From positions 62,001 through 126,000 of the forward strand of contig CAMCVK010000006.1 in the NCBI GenBank assembly GCA_945881865.1: a stretch of DNA of 64,000 nt, in the 5' to 3' direction. The notes beneath the pieces were generated by a model. That model searched no databases. It was not told where the DNA came from and was given only the letters and a program-made list of their open reading frames with translations. This document shows, in pieces, positions 1 to 8,413 of this stretch (position 1 is its first letter; each line of letters opens with the position of its first letter). The position numbers and the translations under genes were made by a program. The stretch comes from Fimbriimonas ginsengisoli Gsoil 348. Its GTDB lineage: Bacteria; Armatimonadota; Fimbriimonadia; Fimbriimonadales; Fimbriimonadaceae.

Positions 1-2
1 AT

Positions 3-1253
3 TTGCTTCGAACCCGAAAGATCACGTCGGTAAGCCTCACCCGGCTCTATTTGAGCCGCTTAAAGCTCTACGGACCCAAGCTGAACTGCGTGGTGAACCT
101 CATGGAGGATTCGGCCCTAAAAAATGCCGCCGAGGCCGACCGCGAGATCGCAAGCGGAAAGTATCGTGGGCCCTTGCACGGCATCCCGTGCGGCGTCAAG
201 GACTTGCTCGCCACAAAAGGCACGAAGACCACCTGGGGTGCCGCGCCCTATTCCGAGCAGATGCTGGACTACGACGCGGCCGTCATCGAGCGGTTGCGCG
301 AAGCCGGGGCCGTGGTGGTCGTGAAGCTCTCCATGGGAGCGTTGGCCTACGGTGACTTTTGGTTCGGCGGACTCACGAAGAACCCATGGAATCCTGCGCA
401 GGGAAGCAGTGGCTCGAGTGCGGGATCGGCGGCGGCAACGGCTGCCGGCCTCGTGGCATTCTCGATCGGCACCGAGACGCTGGGCAGCATTGTCAGCCCC
501 AGCGAGCGCTGCCGAACGACCGGTTTTCGCCCGACCTTCGGCCGCGTTAGCCGGTACGGCGCGATGGAACTGTGCGCGACAATGGACAAGATCGGCCCAA
601 TTTGCCGCGAGGTCGACGACTGCGCGCTGGTATTTGCCGCGATCTGCGGCGAAGACGCCCGCGACCCCAGCACGGTGGGTCGCAGCTTCCGTTACGCACC
701 CGCACGCAAACTAACCGGCAAGAAGATTGGCTACACGGGAGAGTTGAAGCCCGATCACCCGTTCCTGAAGAACCTCGCGGAGCTTGGCGCGACGCTAGTG
801 CCGATCAAGTTCGCCCCGATTGCCGACGGCATCACGACGATCTTGGAGGTCGAGGCATCGTCCGCCTTCGAGGAATTCACCCGGACCCGAAAGATCGACG
901 AAATGAAGGGCTCGCTCTGGCCGCCGATCTTTCGGGCGGCGCGGTTCGTTCCGGCGGTCGAGTACCTACAGGCGATGCGCGCACGAACGCAGCTAATGCA
1001 GCGATTCGAGACGGAGTTGGGCGACGTGGATGCCGTGGTTTCGCTGGGTATCGGTCAGCCTATCGTTCACGTGAACTTCACCGGCCATCCGCAGGTGATT
1101 CTGCCGCAAGGCGACGATGGAAAGGGCAATAGCCGGGCGGTGTCGATCATCGGGCGCCTTTACCAGGATGATCGATTGCTGGAAATCGCGAAGCTTGCGC
1201 AGGACGCCACCGACTTTCATCGGCGGCGTCCGGATTTGCGCAAGCTTGGTTAG
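3..1253 (+). CDS. Amidase signature family hydrolase (5' end cut by window)
   Basis: The protein resembles GatA-like amidases, which hydrolyse amide bonds with a Ser-cisSer-Lys triad. The lysine lies in a GVKDLL motif near residue 66 of the visible part. A GSSGSS glycine-serine loop follows at about 134-139, and the presumed nucleophilic serine is in TETLGSIVSP near 162. The reading frame is open to the left edge, so the TTG at position 3 is probably not the true start and some N-terminal residues are missing. The gene converges with the M28 peptidase, their stop codons overlapping by a few bases. No gatB or gatC is nearby, so a stand-alone amidase is more likely than the tRNA amidotransferase subunit. 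The substrate cannot be told. Confidence 0.85.
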   Translation: MLRTRKITSVSLTRLYLSRLKLYGPKLNCVVNLMEDSALKNAAEADREIASGKYRGPLHGIPCGVKDLLATKGTKTTWGAAPYSEQMLDYDAAVIERLREAGAVVVVKLSMGALAYGDFWFGGLTKNPWNPAQGSSGSSAGSAAATAAGLVAFSIGTETLGSIVSPSERCRTTGFRPTFGRVSRYGAMELCATMDKIGPICREVDDCALVFAAICGEDARDPSTVGRSFRYAPARKLTGKKIGYTGELKPDHPFLKNLAELGATLVPIKFAPIADGITTILEVEASSAFEEFTRTRKIDEMKGSLWPPIFRAARFVPAVEYLQAMRARTQLMQRFETELGDVDAVVSLGIGQPIVHVNFTGHPQVILPQGDDGKGNSRAVSIIGRLYQDDRLLEIAKLAQDATDFHRRRPDLRKLG

Positions 1254-2833
1254 CGGATCGAGCGGATGAGGCCGCCGGCGGTTCGCTTCAGCCGGTCAAT
1301 CAGCTCGAGCACATAGTCATCCTCGTGGTCGTGCGGCTTAGTCGGGTCGTGGTCATGGTCTTCGTAAACCATGTCGGATCCGACGGCCTGCATTGCCTTG
1401 GCGTCCATCGCGACGCGCTCGGTCTTGGGGAAGCGAGCCAGTCGGGCATCAATGGTTGCCAGGTGGTAGGCGACGACGGCGTGGTTCGTCGAACTCTGCA
1501 CGAGGTACTCGGGAATGGCGAACTCGTACCGGTCAAACTGCGTGTGCCAAACCTTGCCGTAGTTCGATCGGCCAACTTCCTTCGTGAAGTAGGCGGGAAC
1601 ACCCGCCCAGGCGAACGGCGCATGGTCGCTCGAACCGGCGATGTTCAGCTTGGTCGGGGCGTCGAACGTCATTGGCATTTCGGGGAACGCCTTCACCGTC
1701 GGAGCAAAAGCGGCTTCGAGAATTTCCTTGTGCTCCGGCAGGCCGGTGTAGCCGCCCTGGTAGTTCGTGCCGCCGTCGTCGTTTAGCAAGGCGACGAACT
1801 TGTCGATGTTCGCTTTGTTGGCTTCGACGTAGGCGCGCGAGCCCAGCAGGCCCTGCTCTTCACCGCTCCAAAGGATGAACCGGATCGTGCGGCGAGGCTG
1901 CACTTTCGCGGCCATCAGGATGCGTGCGGCTTCGAGGGCAGCAACGGTTCCGGTTCCGTTGTCGCAGGTACCTTGCGATCCCGGCGAGTTCCAAGAGTCG
2001 AGGTGACCGCAGACGACGACGATTTCGTCCTTCAGGTCGGTGCCCGGAATGTCGGCAACGACGTTGTATTGCTTGACCGGGCCCTTAATCCACTTGTTCT
2101 CGATGTCGAATTCGAGCACCGGCTTTCGGCCGAAGTCGATGTTGCGGGTGATGCGGTCGAAGTCTTCCTTTCGGACCGTGATGCCGATCTGGGTCGGACG
2201 CTTCTCGTAGGTCTTGTCTCGCCAGCTGCCGCTGGAGTGCACGCGCTCGTCGGGTGCGCCAAAGATCCTGCCGGCAATGCCCACTTCGTCCAACGCCTTG
2301 TTCACGTCGTCGGTTAGCGTCATCGGGCCCCGCATGCCTGCGGGTCTCGCGACGACAATCCATGCGCCCTTATAGGCGTCTTTGTTTGCGTTCAACTCGT
2401 CAAGCGAGGATGGCGCGCGTTTCGCTTCGGCGCGAACGAGGCCCTTGGTGCCGGGCGTCCAGTTCATGGTCGTGAACTCGAAATTGGACAGAAACGGCGT
2501 GACCATTCGGCCGACTTGCCGCTTGCCTCGCTCGAACCCAACCGGGACGTCGCCCCATTGCTCCAGCCGGGCGTTCTTCAATCCGAACTTTTTGAACTGG
2601 CTAACTGCCCAGGCTTCTGCCTTCGCGAGGCCGGGCGAGCCCGTAAGTCGGGGTCCAATTTTCTGCGTGAGATGCCACAGGTGCTTCGTCACCTGGTTGC
2701 GGTTTTTGCCTTCTTGAACAATGCGGTCGACGTCGCTGGCGTTAGGCGCCAGGATAGGCGGGTTGGCAGAAGCGGCGGATGCAAGCGCGAAAATCGCGGC
2801 ACCGACCAATGAGAGTTTTGCAGATGGAGTCAT
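1250..2833 (-). CDS. Secreted M28 family zinc metallopeptidase
   Basis: This is an exported aminopeptidase/carboxypeptidase-like enzyme of peptidase family M28. The start at 2833 gives MTPSAKLSL followed by a hydrophobic stretch ending ASAASA, a clean signal peptide. The open frame continues upstream to 2956, but that part would precede the signal peptide and overlap the neighbouring GYF_2 gene. Zinc ligands expected for the family are visible: H277 in CGHLDSW, D291 in CDNGTG, the E325-E326 pair in SGEEQG, D352 in LNDDGG and H404 in SSDHAPF. A PA-like insert probably sits between the N-terminal part and the catalytic core. The C-terminus is rich in His and Asp (YEDHDHDPTKPHDHEDD), perhaps a metal-holding tail. 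The protein substrate is unknown. Confidence 0.9.
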   Translation of the reverse strand: MTPSAKLSLVGAAIFALASAASANPPILAPNASDVDRIVQEGKNRNQVTKHLWHLTQKIGPRLTGSPGLAKAEAWAVSQFKKFGLKNARLEQWGDVPVGFERGKRQVGRMVTPFLSNFEFTTMNWTPGTKGLVRAEAKRAPSSLDELNANKDAYKGAWIVVARPAGMRGPMTLTDDVNKALDEVGIAGRIFGAPDERVHSSGSWRDKTYEKRPTQIGITVRKEDFDRITRNIDFGRKPVLEFDIENKWIKGPVKQYNVVADIPGTDLKDEIVVVCGHLDSWNSPGSQGTCDNGTGTVAALEAARILMAAKVQPRRTIRFILWSGEEQGLLGSRAYVEANKANIDKFVALLNDDGGTNYQGGYTGLPEHKEILEAAFAPTVKAFPEMPMTFDAPTKLNIAGSSDHAPFAWAGVPAYFTKEVGRSNYGKVWHTQFDRYEFAIPEYLVQSSTNHAVVAYHLATIDARLARFPKTERVAMDAKAMQAVGSDMVYEDHDHDPTKPHDHEDDYVLELIDRLKRTAGGLIRSIR

Positions 2834-2892
2834 GAGTCGAACCACTAGGTTACGACACATTCCTCCATCCGGCAACGTATTGATGGCGGGTT

Positions 2893-3471
2893 TTACTGAG
2901 GCACGCTGATTGAGGAGAAGCCAATAATCATCCGCAAGAGAAACAGGACGAACCAAATGGAAAGGCTAACGATGTTGGCCACCTTCGCGGCTTGCGCACC
3001 GGGGTTCCCCTTTTCCATCGCGCGCTTTGCCGCGGCAAACCCAAAAAAGAATAGGAATGGGCAGCAGAAAAAGCTTACAACGGCGAAAATCCAGGCCTTC
3101 GTGACGTCGCCGGCGCCGTCGTCTCCCATTTGCTGGCGCGGGTAGTTTGTGCCGAATTGAGGGCCGCCAGGAGCCTGGTAACCGCCCCCCGGGGCTTGAT
3201 AACCGCCCCCCGGGGCTTGATAACCGCCCCCCGGAGCCTGGTAACCGCCTGGTGGAGGGCGATATCCGCCGCCCGGAGCCTGGTTGCCGCCACCCGTAGG
3301 CGGGCCAAACTGAAGGCCAGGAACGGCCGAAGCCGGCATTCGGGCACCCGACCGGGAATCCTCCAAGGTTGTCGTCGCAAGCAAGCGGCCTTCCGCAACC
3401 CAAGCATTCAAGGTTGCCAGGTCTGCCGGTCCATATTTTTGGCCGTCGTCGCCGATTACGAAATACTGCAC
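2893..3471 (-). CDS. GYF_2 (DUF4339) domain membrane protein with YQAPGGG repeats
   Basis: The N-terminal 50 or so residues (MQYFVIGDDGQKYGPADLAT) match the GYF_2 domain, a small probable peptide-binding module. A Pro/Gly-rich linker with four near-identical YQAPGGG repeats follows, and then two hydrophobic segments near the C-terminus (around 130-150 and 165-185), as in DUF4190-type tails. The domain is probably cytosolic and tethered to the inner membrane. It is a tandem paralogue of the gene just upstream on the same strand. No enzymatic motif is present. The role is unknown; proteins of this layout are common and of unproven function. Confidence 0.75.
   Translation of the reverse strand: MQYFVIGDDGQKYGPADLATLNAWVAEGRLLATTTLEDSRSGARMPASAVPGLQFGPPTGGGNQAPGGGYRPPPGGYQAPGGGYQAPGGGYQAPGGGYQAPGGPQFGTNYPRQQMGDDGAGDVTKAWIFAVVSFFCCPFLFFFGFAAAKRAMEKGNPGAQAAKVANIVSLSIWFVLFLLRMIIGFSSISVPQ
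3181..3264. repeat. Short tandem repeat inside the GYF_2 gene linker
   Basis: About four copies of a 21-base unit (gggcttgataaccgcccccc and variants) encode the YQAPGGG heptapeptides on the minus strand. The first copies are nearly identical at DNA level, so copy number could change by slippage. Confidence 0.8.
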
Positions 3472-3512
3472 GCCGCTAGTCTAACCGGGGTTTTGTGAAA
3501 ACCGCATAAGAA

Positions 3513-4070
3513 CTAACGACCGGCGGCCTGGACGAAGAAGGGCGCCACATAGATGATGAGGGCGATGACGTTGACGACGATGGCTCCAATTCCGGCCGCC
3601 GCGTTCTGGTTACGAGCGGAGTTTCCAAACTGGATGCCGTAAACCGCCGAGATCAAAGCTCCGAAAAAGTTAAAGGAACTCAGGACGATGGACAGGATGC
3701 CGAGCCCGTAGCCCAACGCCAAAAGCTTGCCGATGGGTTCGCCTTGTTGCGCGTGTCGGGGGTAGGGCGTCGGGTTTTCGCCGTAGGGCGCGCTTCCGTA
3801 AGGAGACCCAATCGCCGGCGACTGTCCCGGCATTTGGCCTAAGACCGGTGCTCCGCCAGGCCCGACGCCGGCAGAAGGCGGCGGCACCATCGGAGCCCCG
3901 GGATCTGGGAAGTTGAGCCCAGGAACCGCGACGGCCGTGGCCAAAGCTCCGGTCTGGACGTCTTCCAGGCGCATGTTGGGTTCGAGCCGCCGGTCCTTAA
4001 TCCACTCGTTCAGCGTGGCGATATCCGCCGGCCCGTAGCGATTCCCGTCTGCTGCAATTACGTAATACAT
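3513..4070 (-). CDS. GYF_2 (DUF4339) domain membrane protein, paralogue
   Basis: This has the same plan as its downstream neighbour: an N-terminal GYF_2 module (MYYVIAADGNRYGPADIATL), a Pro/Gly-rich linker and C-terminal hydrophobic segments (LLALGYGLGILSIVLSSF and a final VVNVIALIIYVAPFF). I chose the ATG at 4070 because it aligns with the start of the paralogue; the frame also allows a TTG at 4088. The two genes are about 40 bases apart on one strand, look like a tandem duplication and are probably co-transcribed. The linker lacks the YQAPGGG repeats of its neighbour. Function unknown; a membrane-tethered adaptor is a guess. Confidence 0.72.
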   Translation of the reverse strand: MYYVIAADGNRYGPADIATLNEWIKDRRLEPNMRLEDVQTGALATAVAVPGLNFPDPGAPMVPPPSAGVGPGGAPVLGQMPGQSPAIGSPYGSAPYGENPTPYPRHAQQGEPIGKLLALGYGLGILSIVLSSFNFFGALISAVYGIQFGNSARNQNAAAGIGAIVVNVIALIIYVAPFFVQAAGR

Positions 4071-4168
4071 TTTGTCCGCCCGAATCAACTTACCCAGGCA
4101 ATTTACCCGGCGCCAATTCGCGGGCCGGTATCCTGAAAGAGCGAGACCGTTCCGGCTCGCACCCTCCC

Positions 4169-6025
4169 ATGCGGCAACACCTATTTGATGGTGGCGACCT
4201 CGTCGTCCCTGGCCAAGCTGCGCCTATCGTTCTTCGCGACTACCAAGTGCAGGCCAAAGCGGCGGTCCTTGGTGCGAAAGATCGTGGGCTCCAGCGCATC
4301 ATGCTGGTGCTCCCGACCGGCTGCGGGAAAACGACCGTGTTCGCCGCCCTCATCGAGGAGTTCGACCGCACCTACAACACGCCGTCGCTCGTTGTCGCCC
4401 ACCGACAGGAGTTGCTCGACCAGGCACGCGACCGAATCGAACTGATGGCCCCGCACCTCTCCGTGGGCGTTGAAGGTGGCTCGCGAGAGGCGAACGGTAA
4501 CTGCCGGGTGGTTGTGGCCGGGGTCGCCAGTATCGGCCGCAACAACACCAGTCGCTTGGGCTGGTTCCACCCGGGGTTCCTGATCATGGACGAGGGCCAT
4601 CACGCCGCCGCCGACACGTGGCAGAACGTCATGCGCCGGTTTGGAAGCTACGCGGGAACCTGTTTTACGCTGGCCGTCACCGCCACCGACCATCGCATGG
4701 ACAACCGGCCGTTGCACGGTTCGGACGAAGCGATTTTCGAGGACGTCGTGTTTCGCTATCCGCTTCGCGATGCGGTGAGAGACGGATGGCTGGTCGACCT
4801 GCGCGGCTTTCGGGTGGCTACGGGGCTGGATTTGGCCGGAGTGAAAACCCAGCTCGGCGACTATAACCAGTCGCAACTGGCGCGCGCCGTCAACACCGAA
4901 GCCCGGAACCATCTGGCGGTTCAACATTGGTCCGAAATCGCTTCGGACCGCCAAACCATCGTCTTTTGCGTGGACATTGAGCACGCGAACAGCGTGGCCG
5001 AGATGTTTTGCTCGCAGGGCGTTCGGGCCGAAAGCGTTGACGGAACCATGAAGCAGGACCACCGCGAAGGCGTGATGCGCCGTTTTCGGAACGGCCAAAC
5101 GCAAGTATTGGTGAACGTTGAGGTGGCCACCGAGGGCTTCGATGCGCCAACCGCTAGCTGCGTTTTGATGCTTCGTCCAACCCAAAGCTGGGCCCTTTAC
5201 ACCCAAATGGCGGGCCGCGGAGTTCGAACCCTGCCGGGCGTCGTGGACGGCCTCTCGGTCGCCGCCGAGCGTCGCGCCGCGATCCTGGCCTCGGGCAAGC
5301 CGGACTGCTACGTGATCGACGTGGTGGACGTGAGCAAAGAGTTTTCGCTCAATGCTCCGCCCGTCGACGAAGACGGGAACGAGAAGAAGAAGCCAACGCC
5401 GGCCTCGGCGGCCGGGCTGATTGGGCTCCCGGCGGACTTTGACCTGCAGGGCCACAGCTTGTTCGAAGCGGCGGAATGGGCGGAGGAGCTTTCGCCGGTT
5501 AAAAGGGCCGAGATGTTCCGTCGGCCGATGTCGTTCGACGACCTCAGCACGGTCCTCAGCGAGGTTGACTTGCTCCGAGAGCTCAGCATTCCCGAAGAGG
5601 TGCAGGGCATCAGTCGTTTGGCTTGGATGAAGACCGGCGAGGCGGAATACACGCTTGCGTGCGGGTCTTCAAACGACGAACCGAACCGCATTGCCATCTT
5701 GAAGAGCGACGAGCTCGGCCGGTTTCGCCTCCGCTGCCGGTCGGATCTCATGGATTACGGCGAGTTTCCGGTCTCAGATGACTTGCAGGCGGCCTTTGAC
5801 GGGGCCGACCGGCTGATTCACCTGACGTTTCCCGACTGCGGCCCGATCGTGACCGCGAACGCAAAGTGGCGCGAGGAGCCGGCAACGGAACGGCAGTTCG
5901 ATGCCTTGCGCCGCATGGGGGCCGACGAGGCGACGCTTCAGCTGGTCTCTACCCGGGGGCAAGCCCGCGCGTTGATTGAGCAATTCAAACTTGGCAAAAA
6001 GGTGCCCCGGCGCAAGGGTCGCTAG
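4169..6025 (+). CDS. DEAD/DEAH-box superfamily 2 helicase, RadD-like
   Basis: A two-lobed SF2 helicase. The Q-like segment RDYQ is followed by Walker A (LPTGCGKT, about 48-55), motif Ia (VVAHRQEL), Walker B (DEGH, 141-144), TATDHR as motif III, the motif IV-V stretch VNVEVATEGFDAP and motif VI QMAGRGVRT (346-354). Order and spacing resemble E. coli RadD/YejH, which acts with SSB in DNA repair, but the cysteine-rich zinc region of RadD is absent. The usual TATP of motif III is TATD here. The last 250 residues include a short helical end (ERQFDALRRMGADEATL). It stands alone between divergent and same-strand neighbours. A role in DNA repair is inference; restriction-type nuclease domains are not seen. 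Confidence 0.85.
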   Translation: MRQHLFDGGDLVVPGQAAPIVLRDYQVQAKAAVLGAKDRGLQRIMLVLPTGCGKTTVFAALIEEFDRTYNTPSLVVAHRQELLDQARDRIELMAPHLSVGVEGGSREANGNCRVVVAGVASIGRNNTSRLGWFHPGFLIMDEGHHAAADTWQNVMRRFGSYAGTCFTLAVTATDHRMDNRPLHGSDEAIFEDVVFRYPLRDAVRDGWLVDLRGFRVATGLDLAGVKTQLGDYNQSQLARAVNTEARNHLAVQHWSEIASDRQTIVFCVDIEHANSVAEMFCSQGVRAESVDGTMKQDHREGVMRRFRNGQTQVLVNVEVATEGFDAPTASCVLMLRPTQSWALYTQMAGRGVRTLPGVVDGLSVAAERRAAILASGKPDCYVIDVVDVSKEFSLNAPPVDEDGNEKKKPTPASAAGLIGLPADFDLQGHSLFEAAEWAEELSPVKRAEMFRRPMSFDDLSTVLSEVDLLRELSIPEEVQGISRLAWMKTGEAEYTLACGSSNDEPNRIAILKSDELGRFRLRCRSDLMDYGEFPVSDDLQAAFDGADRLIHLTFPDCGPIVTANAKWREEPATERQFDALRRMGADEATLQLVSTRGQARALIEQFKLGKKVPRRKGR

Positions 6026-6055
6026 ACGCGCCAAACGTGATAATCTGGCCCCGTT

Positions 6056-6784
6056 ATGGGATCACGCCTTAGTGCCGAGCAGACAACCGCCTTCCACCGC
6101 GATGGCTACCTTTCTTTCCGTCAACCGGTGTTCTCGACCGACGAATTCGACCGCCTGAAGGCGATCTTTGAGGAGAACCTGGCGCAGTACGGCGAGGACA
6201 ACCTCGACGTCATGCACTTCCGCGACCCGCGCTTGCTCGAGTTCCTGATTCACGATTCCGTTCTGGATTTGGTGGAGCCGCTGATCGGCCCAAACATCGG
6301 ACTTTGGAGCTCGCACTTCATCTCGAAGTCACCACGCACCGGCAAGGCGACGCCGTGGCACGAGGACAGCTCCTACTGGGATGGCCGAGTCTCGACGATG
6401 GAAGGCATCGTGACGGTGTGGTTGGCCATTGACCCGGTTTTCCCCGAGAACGGCTCGATGGGCGTGATTCCTGGCACGCACAGCAACGGTTTCAGCCAGT
6501 ACAAGGACGTCGAAGACGCCTCGAAGAACATCTTCCCAACCGAGATCGCGGCGGTCGATGAGTCGAAGGCGTTCTACTTTACGCTGGACCCGAACGAGTG
6601 CTCGCTGCATGAGTCGCGCATCATCCACGGAGCAAAGGCGAACACGTCGGAGTTCCGCCGGGCCGGTTACACGATGCGGTACTTCCCAACGACCAGCAAG
6701 ATCATGCCGGAGCGAAACCAGGGCCACAAGGTTTGGCTCGCCCGCGGCGTCGACCTTGCCGGAAACCACTACGAAAACGTTTAA
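6056..6784 (+). CDS. Phytanoyl-CoA dioxygenase (PhyH) family protein
   Basis: A predicted Fe(II)/2-oxoglutarate-dependent oxygenase. The facial triad is readable: H102 and D104 in TPWHED, and the distal H191 in IIHGAKANTS. An arginine pair at about 201-202 is suited to binding 2-oxoglutarate. Length (242 residues) is normal for the family. It begins about 30 bases after the helicase stop. A second member lies at 14.6 kb; the two share the fold signature but little obvious sequence, so they are unlikely to be a recent duplication. The substrate is not predictable, since the family hydroxylates lipids, amino acids and natural products. Confidence 0.85.
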   Translation: MGSRLSAEQTTAFHRDGYLSFRQPVFSTDEFDRLKAIFEENLAQYGEDNLDVMHFRDPRLLEFLIHDSVLDLVEPLIGPNIGLWSSHFISKSPRTGKATPWHEDSSYWDGRVSTMEGIVTVWLAIDPVFPENGSMGVIPGTHSNGFSQYKDVEDASKNIFPTEIAAVDESKAFYFTLDPNECSLHESRIIHGAKANTSEFRRAGYTMRYFPTTSKIMPERNQGHKVWLARGVDLAGNHYENV

Positions 6785-6823
6785 GATTCGGTTAATCAAC
6801 CGGCCGATAGGCGAAAATGAACT

Positions 6824-8365
6824 ATGAGTTCCTTCAGCCGTCGTAATCTTCTTGCCGCCGGAGCAGCTTCGGCGGCCGCTCTTGGTTTGTCGCCACTTGC
6901 CCGCGCCGGAGTTGGTGCCGCCCGGAAAAAGAACCCGAAAAACGTCATCCTGCTGGTGAGCGACGGGATGAGCGCGGGCGTCGTTTCGATGCTCGACCAG
7001 TATCTGCGCATCACCGAGAGCCGGGAGAGCCACTGGCGCGAGCTGATGAACCTGCCCGAGACCACGATGGCGGTGCAGGACACGCGCTCGCTTAGTTCTT
7101 TGGTGACTGACTCCGCGGCGGCAAGCTCGGCTTGGGGGTCCGGTCAGCACGTTTGGAACGGCATGATCAACACGTATCCGGACGGCACCGTGCTGCGCCC
7201 GCTTTACGACATTCTGCGCGAGAAGAAGGTCCGGCGCGGCTTGGTGACATCCTCGACGATCACGCACGCCACTCCGGCCGGATTCGCGATCTCCATCGAC
7301 AATCGCGACCGCGAATGGGAGATTGCCGAGAAGTACCTTGGCGCTGACCTTGATGTTTTGATGGGCGGCGGCGACAGCTTCTTTTCGGCTACGGCCCGCG
7401 CTGACAAGCGCGACCTGTACGCCGCCTATGCCGCCGCCGGCTACGCGGTGGCGAAAACCCGCGACCAGCTGAACGCCACCCCTTCCGGCAAGAAACTGCT
7501 CGGCATTTTCTCGAAGAGCCACATTCCGTACTATCTCGACCGCAAGAACAGTCCGGAGCTTGCCAAAGCGATTCCGAGCCTGGCCGAGATGACGCTAGAG
7601 GCGATCAAGCGGTTAAAGGGAAGCCGAGAAGGCTTCTACTTGCAGGTCGAGGCGGCCCGAGTGGACCACGCTGCCCACGCCAACGACCTAGGCGGATTGC
7701 TCTGGGATCAGTACGAGTTCGACAAGGCGGTTCAGGCAGCTTTCGAGTTCGCCGCGAAAGACGGCGAGACGCTGATCATCGTGACCAGCGACCACGCAAA
7801 CTCCAACCCCGGCGTAAACGGTTCGGGTCAGGAGTACGGCGATAGCACCGCCGGGTTGATGCGACTGACTGGCATGAAGTCGTCGTATGAAGCGATCCTA
7901 AGCTCCTCGCAGACGGGAGTTCCGGGCTATGACGCGCTTCCACGACCGGGCGTAAAGCCGGAAGTCGACAGCGTGGTGGCCGTCGTGAAGGAAACGCAAG
8001 GCATCGAATTGAAGAAGAATGAGGCGCAGATGGTGGTGGACGCGATGAAGAAAGCTTCGCCGCTCAATGCCATTGAGCAGTATTCGATTCCCAGCAGCTC
8101 GCTGGCGATTGTGCTCGGTAACCACACGCACGTCGGCTGGAGCGGACGCCAACACACGAACGACTTCACGATCTTCAGCGCGTTCGGACCGGGCAGCGAC
8201 CGCTTCCACGGTGTCGTGAAGAACATCGACATCTTCACCCACCTGATTGGGTTCAAGGGCGTGAAGTTCAAGAACCCGACGATGAGCTTCGAGGACGCGC
8301 AGCGCGCGATGGAAAAGAAGAAGGAAACCCTTCTGGCCGAAGCCGTCGCCTCGCACTGGTATTAA
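6824..8365 (+). CDS. Tat-exported alkaline phosphatase
   Basis: A phosphate monoesterase of the alkaline phosphatase superfamily. The N-terminus MSSFSRRNLLAAGA is a twin-arginine signal, cleaved probably after ARAG near residue 29. A metal-binding aspartate is at D47 (LVSDGMS), and the phosphorylated serine is S97 in TDSAAASS. Later metal ligands are in ARVDHAAHAND (about 281-291), TSDHAN and GNHTHVGW. At 513 residues it is typical of the PhoA-like branch. It presumably releases phosphate in the periplasm. The gene starts 39 bases after the PhyH stop. No Pho box is evident upstream. Confidence 0.92.
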   Translation: MSSFSRRNLLAAGAASAAALGLSPLARAGVGAARKKNPKNVILLVSDGMSAGVVSMLDQYLRITESRESHWRELMNLPETTMAVQDTRSLSSLVTDSAAASSAWGSGQHVWNGMINTYPDGTVLRPLYDILREKKVRRGLVTSSTITHATPAGFAISIDNRDREWEIAEKYLGADLDVLMGGGDSFFSATARADKRDLYAAYAAAGYAVAKTRDQLNATPSGKKLLGIFSKSHIPYYLDRKNSPELAKAIPSLAEMTLEAIKRLKGSREGFYLQVEAARVDHAAHANDLGGLLWDQYEFDKAVQAAFEFAAKDGETLIIVTSDHANSNPGVNGSGQEYGDSTAGLMRLTGMKSSYEAILSSSQTGVPGYDALPRPGVKPEVDSVVAVVKETQGIELKKNEAQMVVDAMKKASPLNAIEQYSIPSSSLAIVLGNHTHVGWSGRQHTNDFTIFSAFGPGSDRFHGVVKNIDIFTHLIGFKGVKFKNPTMSFEDAQRAMEKKKETLLAEAVASHWY

Positions 8366-8371
8366 GGCAGC

Positions 8372-8413
8372 AAATGGGATGGCTCCCTACAGGTGCCGGA
8401 CGCCTTCCCATTT
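8372..8413. terminator. Possible convergent terminator hairpin
   Basis: The arms aaatggga (8372-8379) and tcccattt (8406-8413) are perfectly complementary around a 26-base loop, between the converging phosphatase and channel genes. The loop is long and there is no T-run, so this is weak. Confidence 0.3.

Noticed and set aside
3181-3264. CRISPR-like repeat
   Set aside because: The 21-base units are contiguous, lack spacers and encode YQAPGGG in frame.
4181-5455. Long open frame on the strand opposite the helicase
   Set aside because: It has no domain, is Val/His/Arg-rich and mirrors the codon pattern of the real gene; high GC makes such antisense frames common.
6329-7522. 397-residue minus-strand frame across PhyH and the phosphatase
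   Set aside because: Shadow of two well-supported genes.
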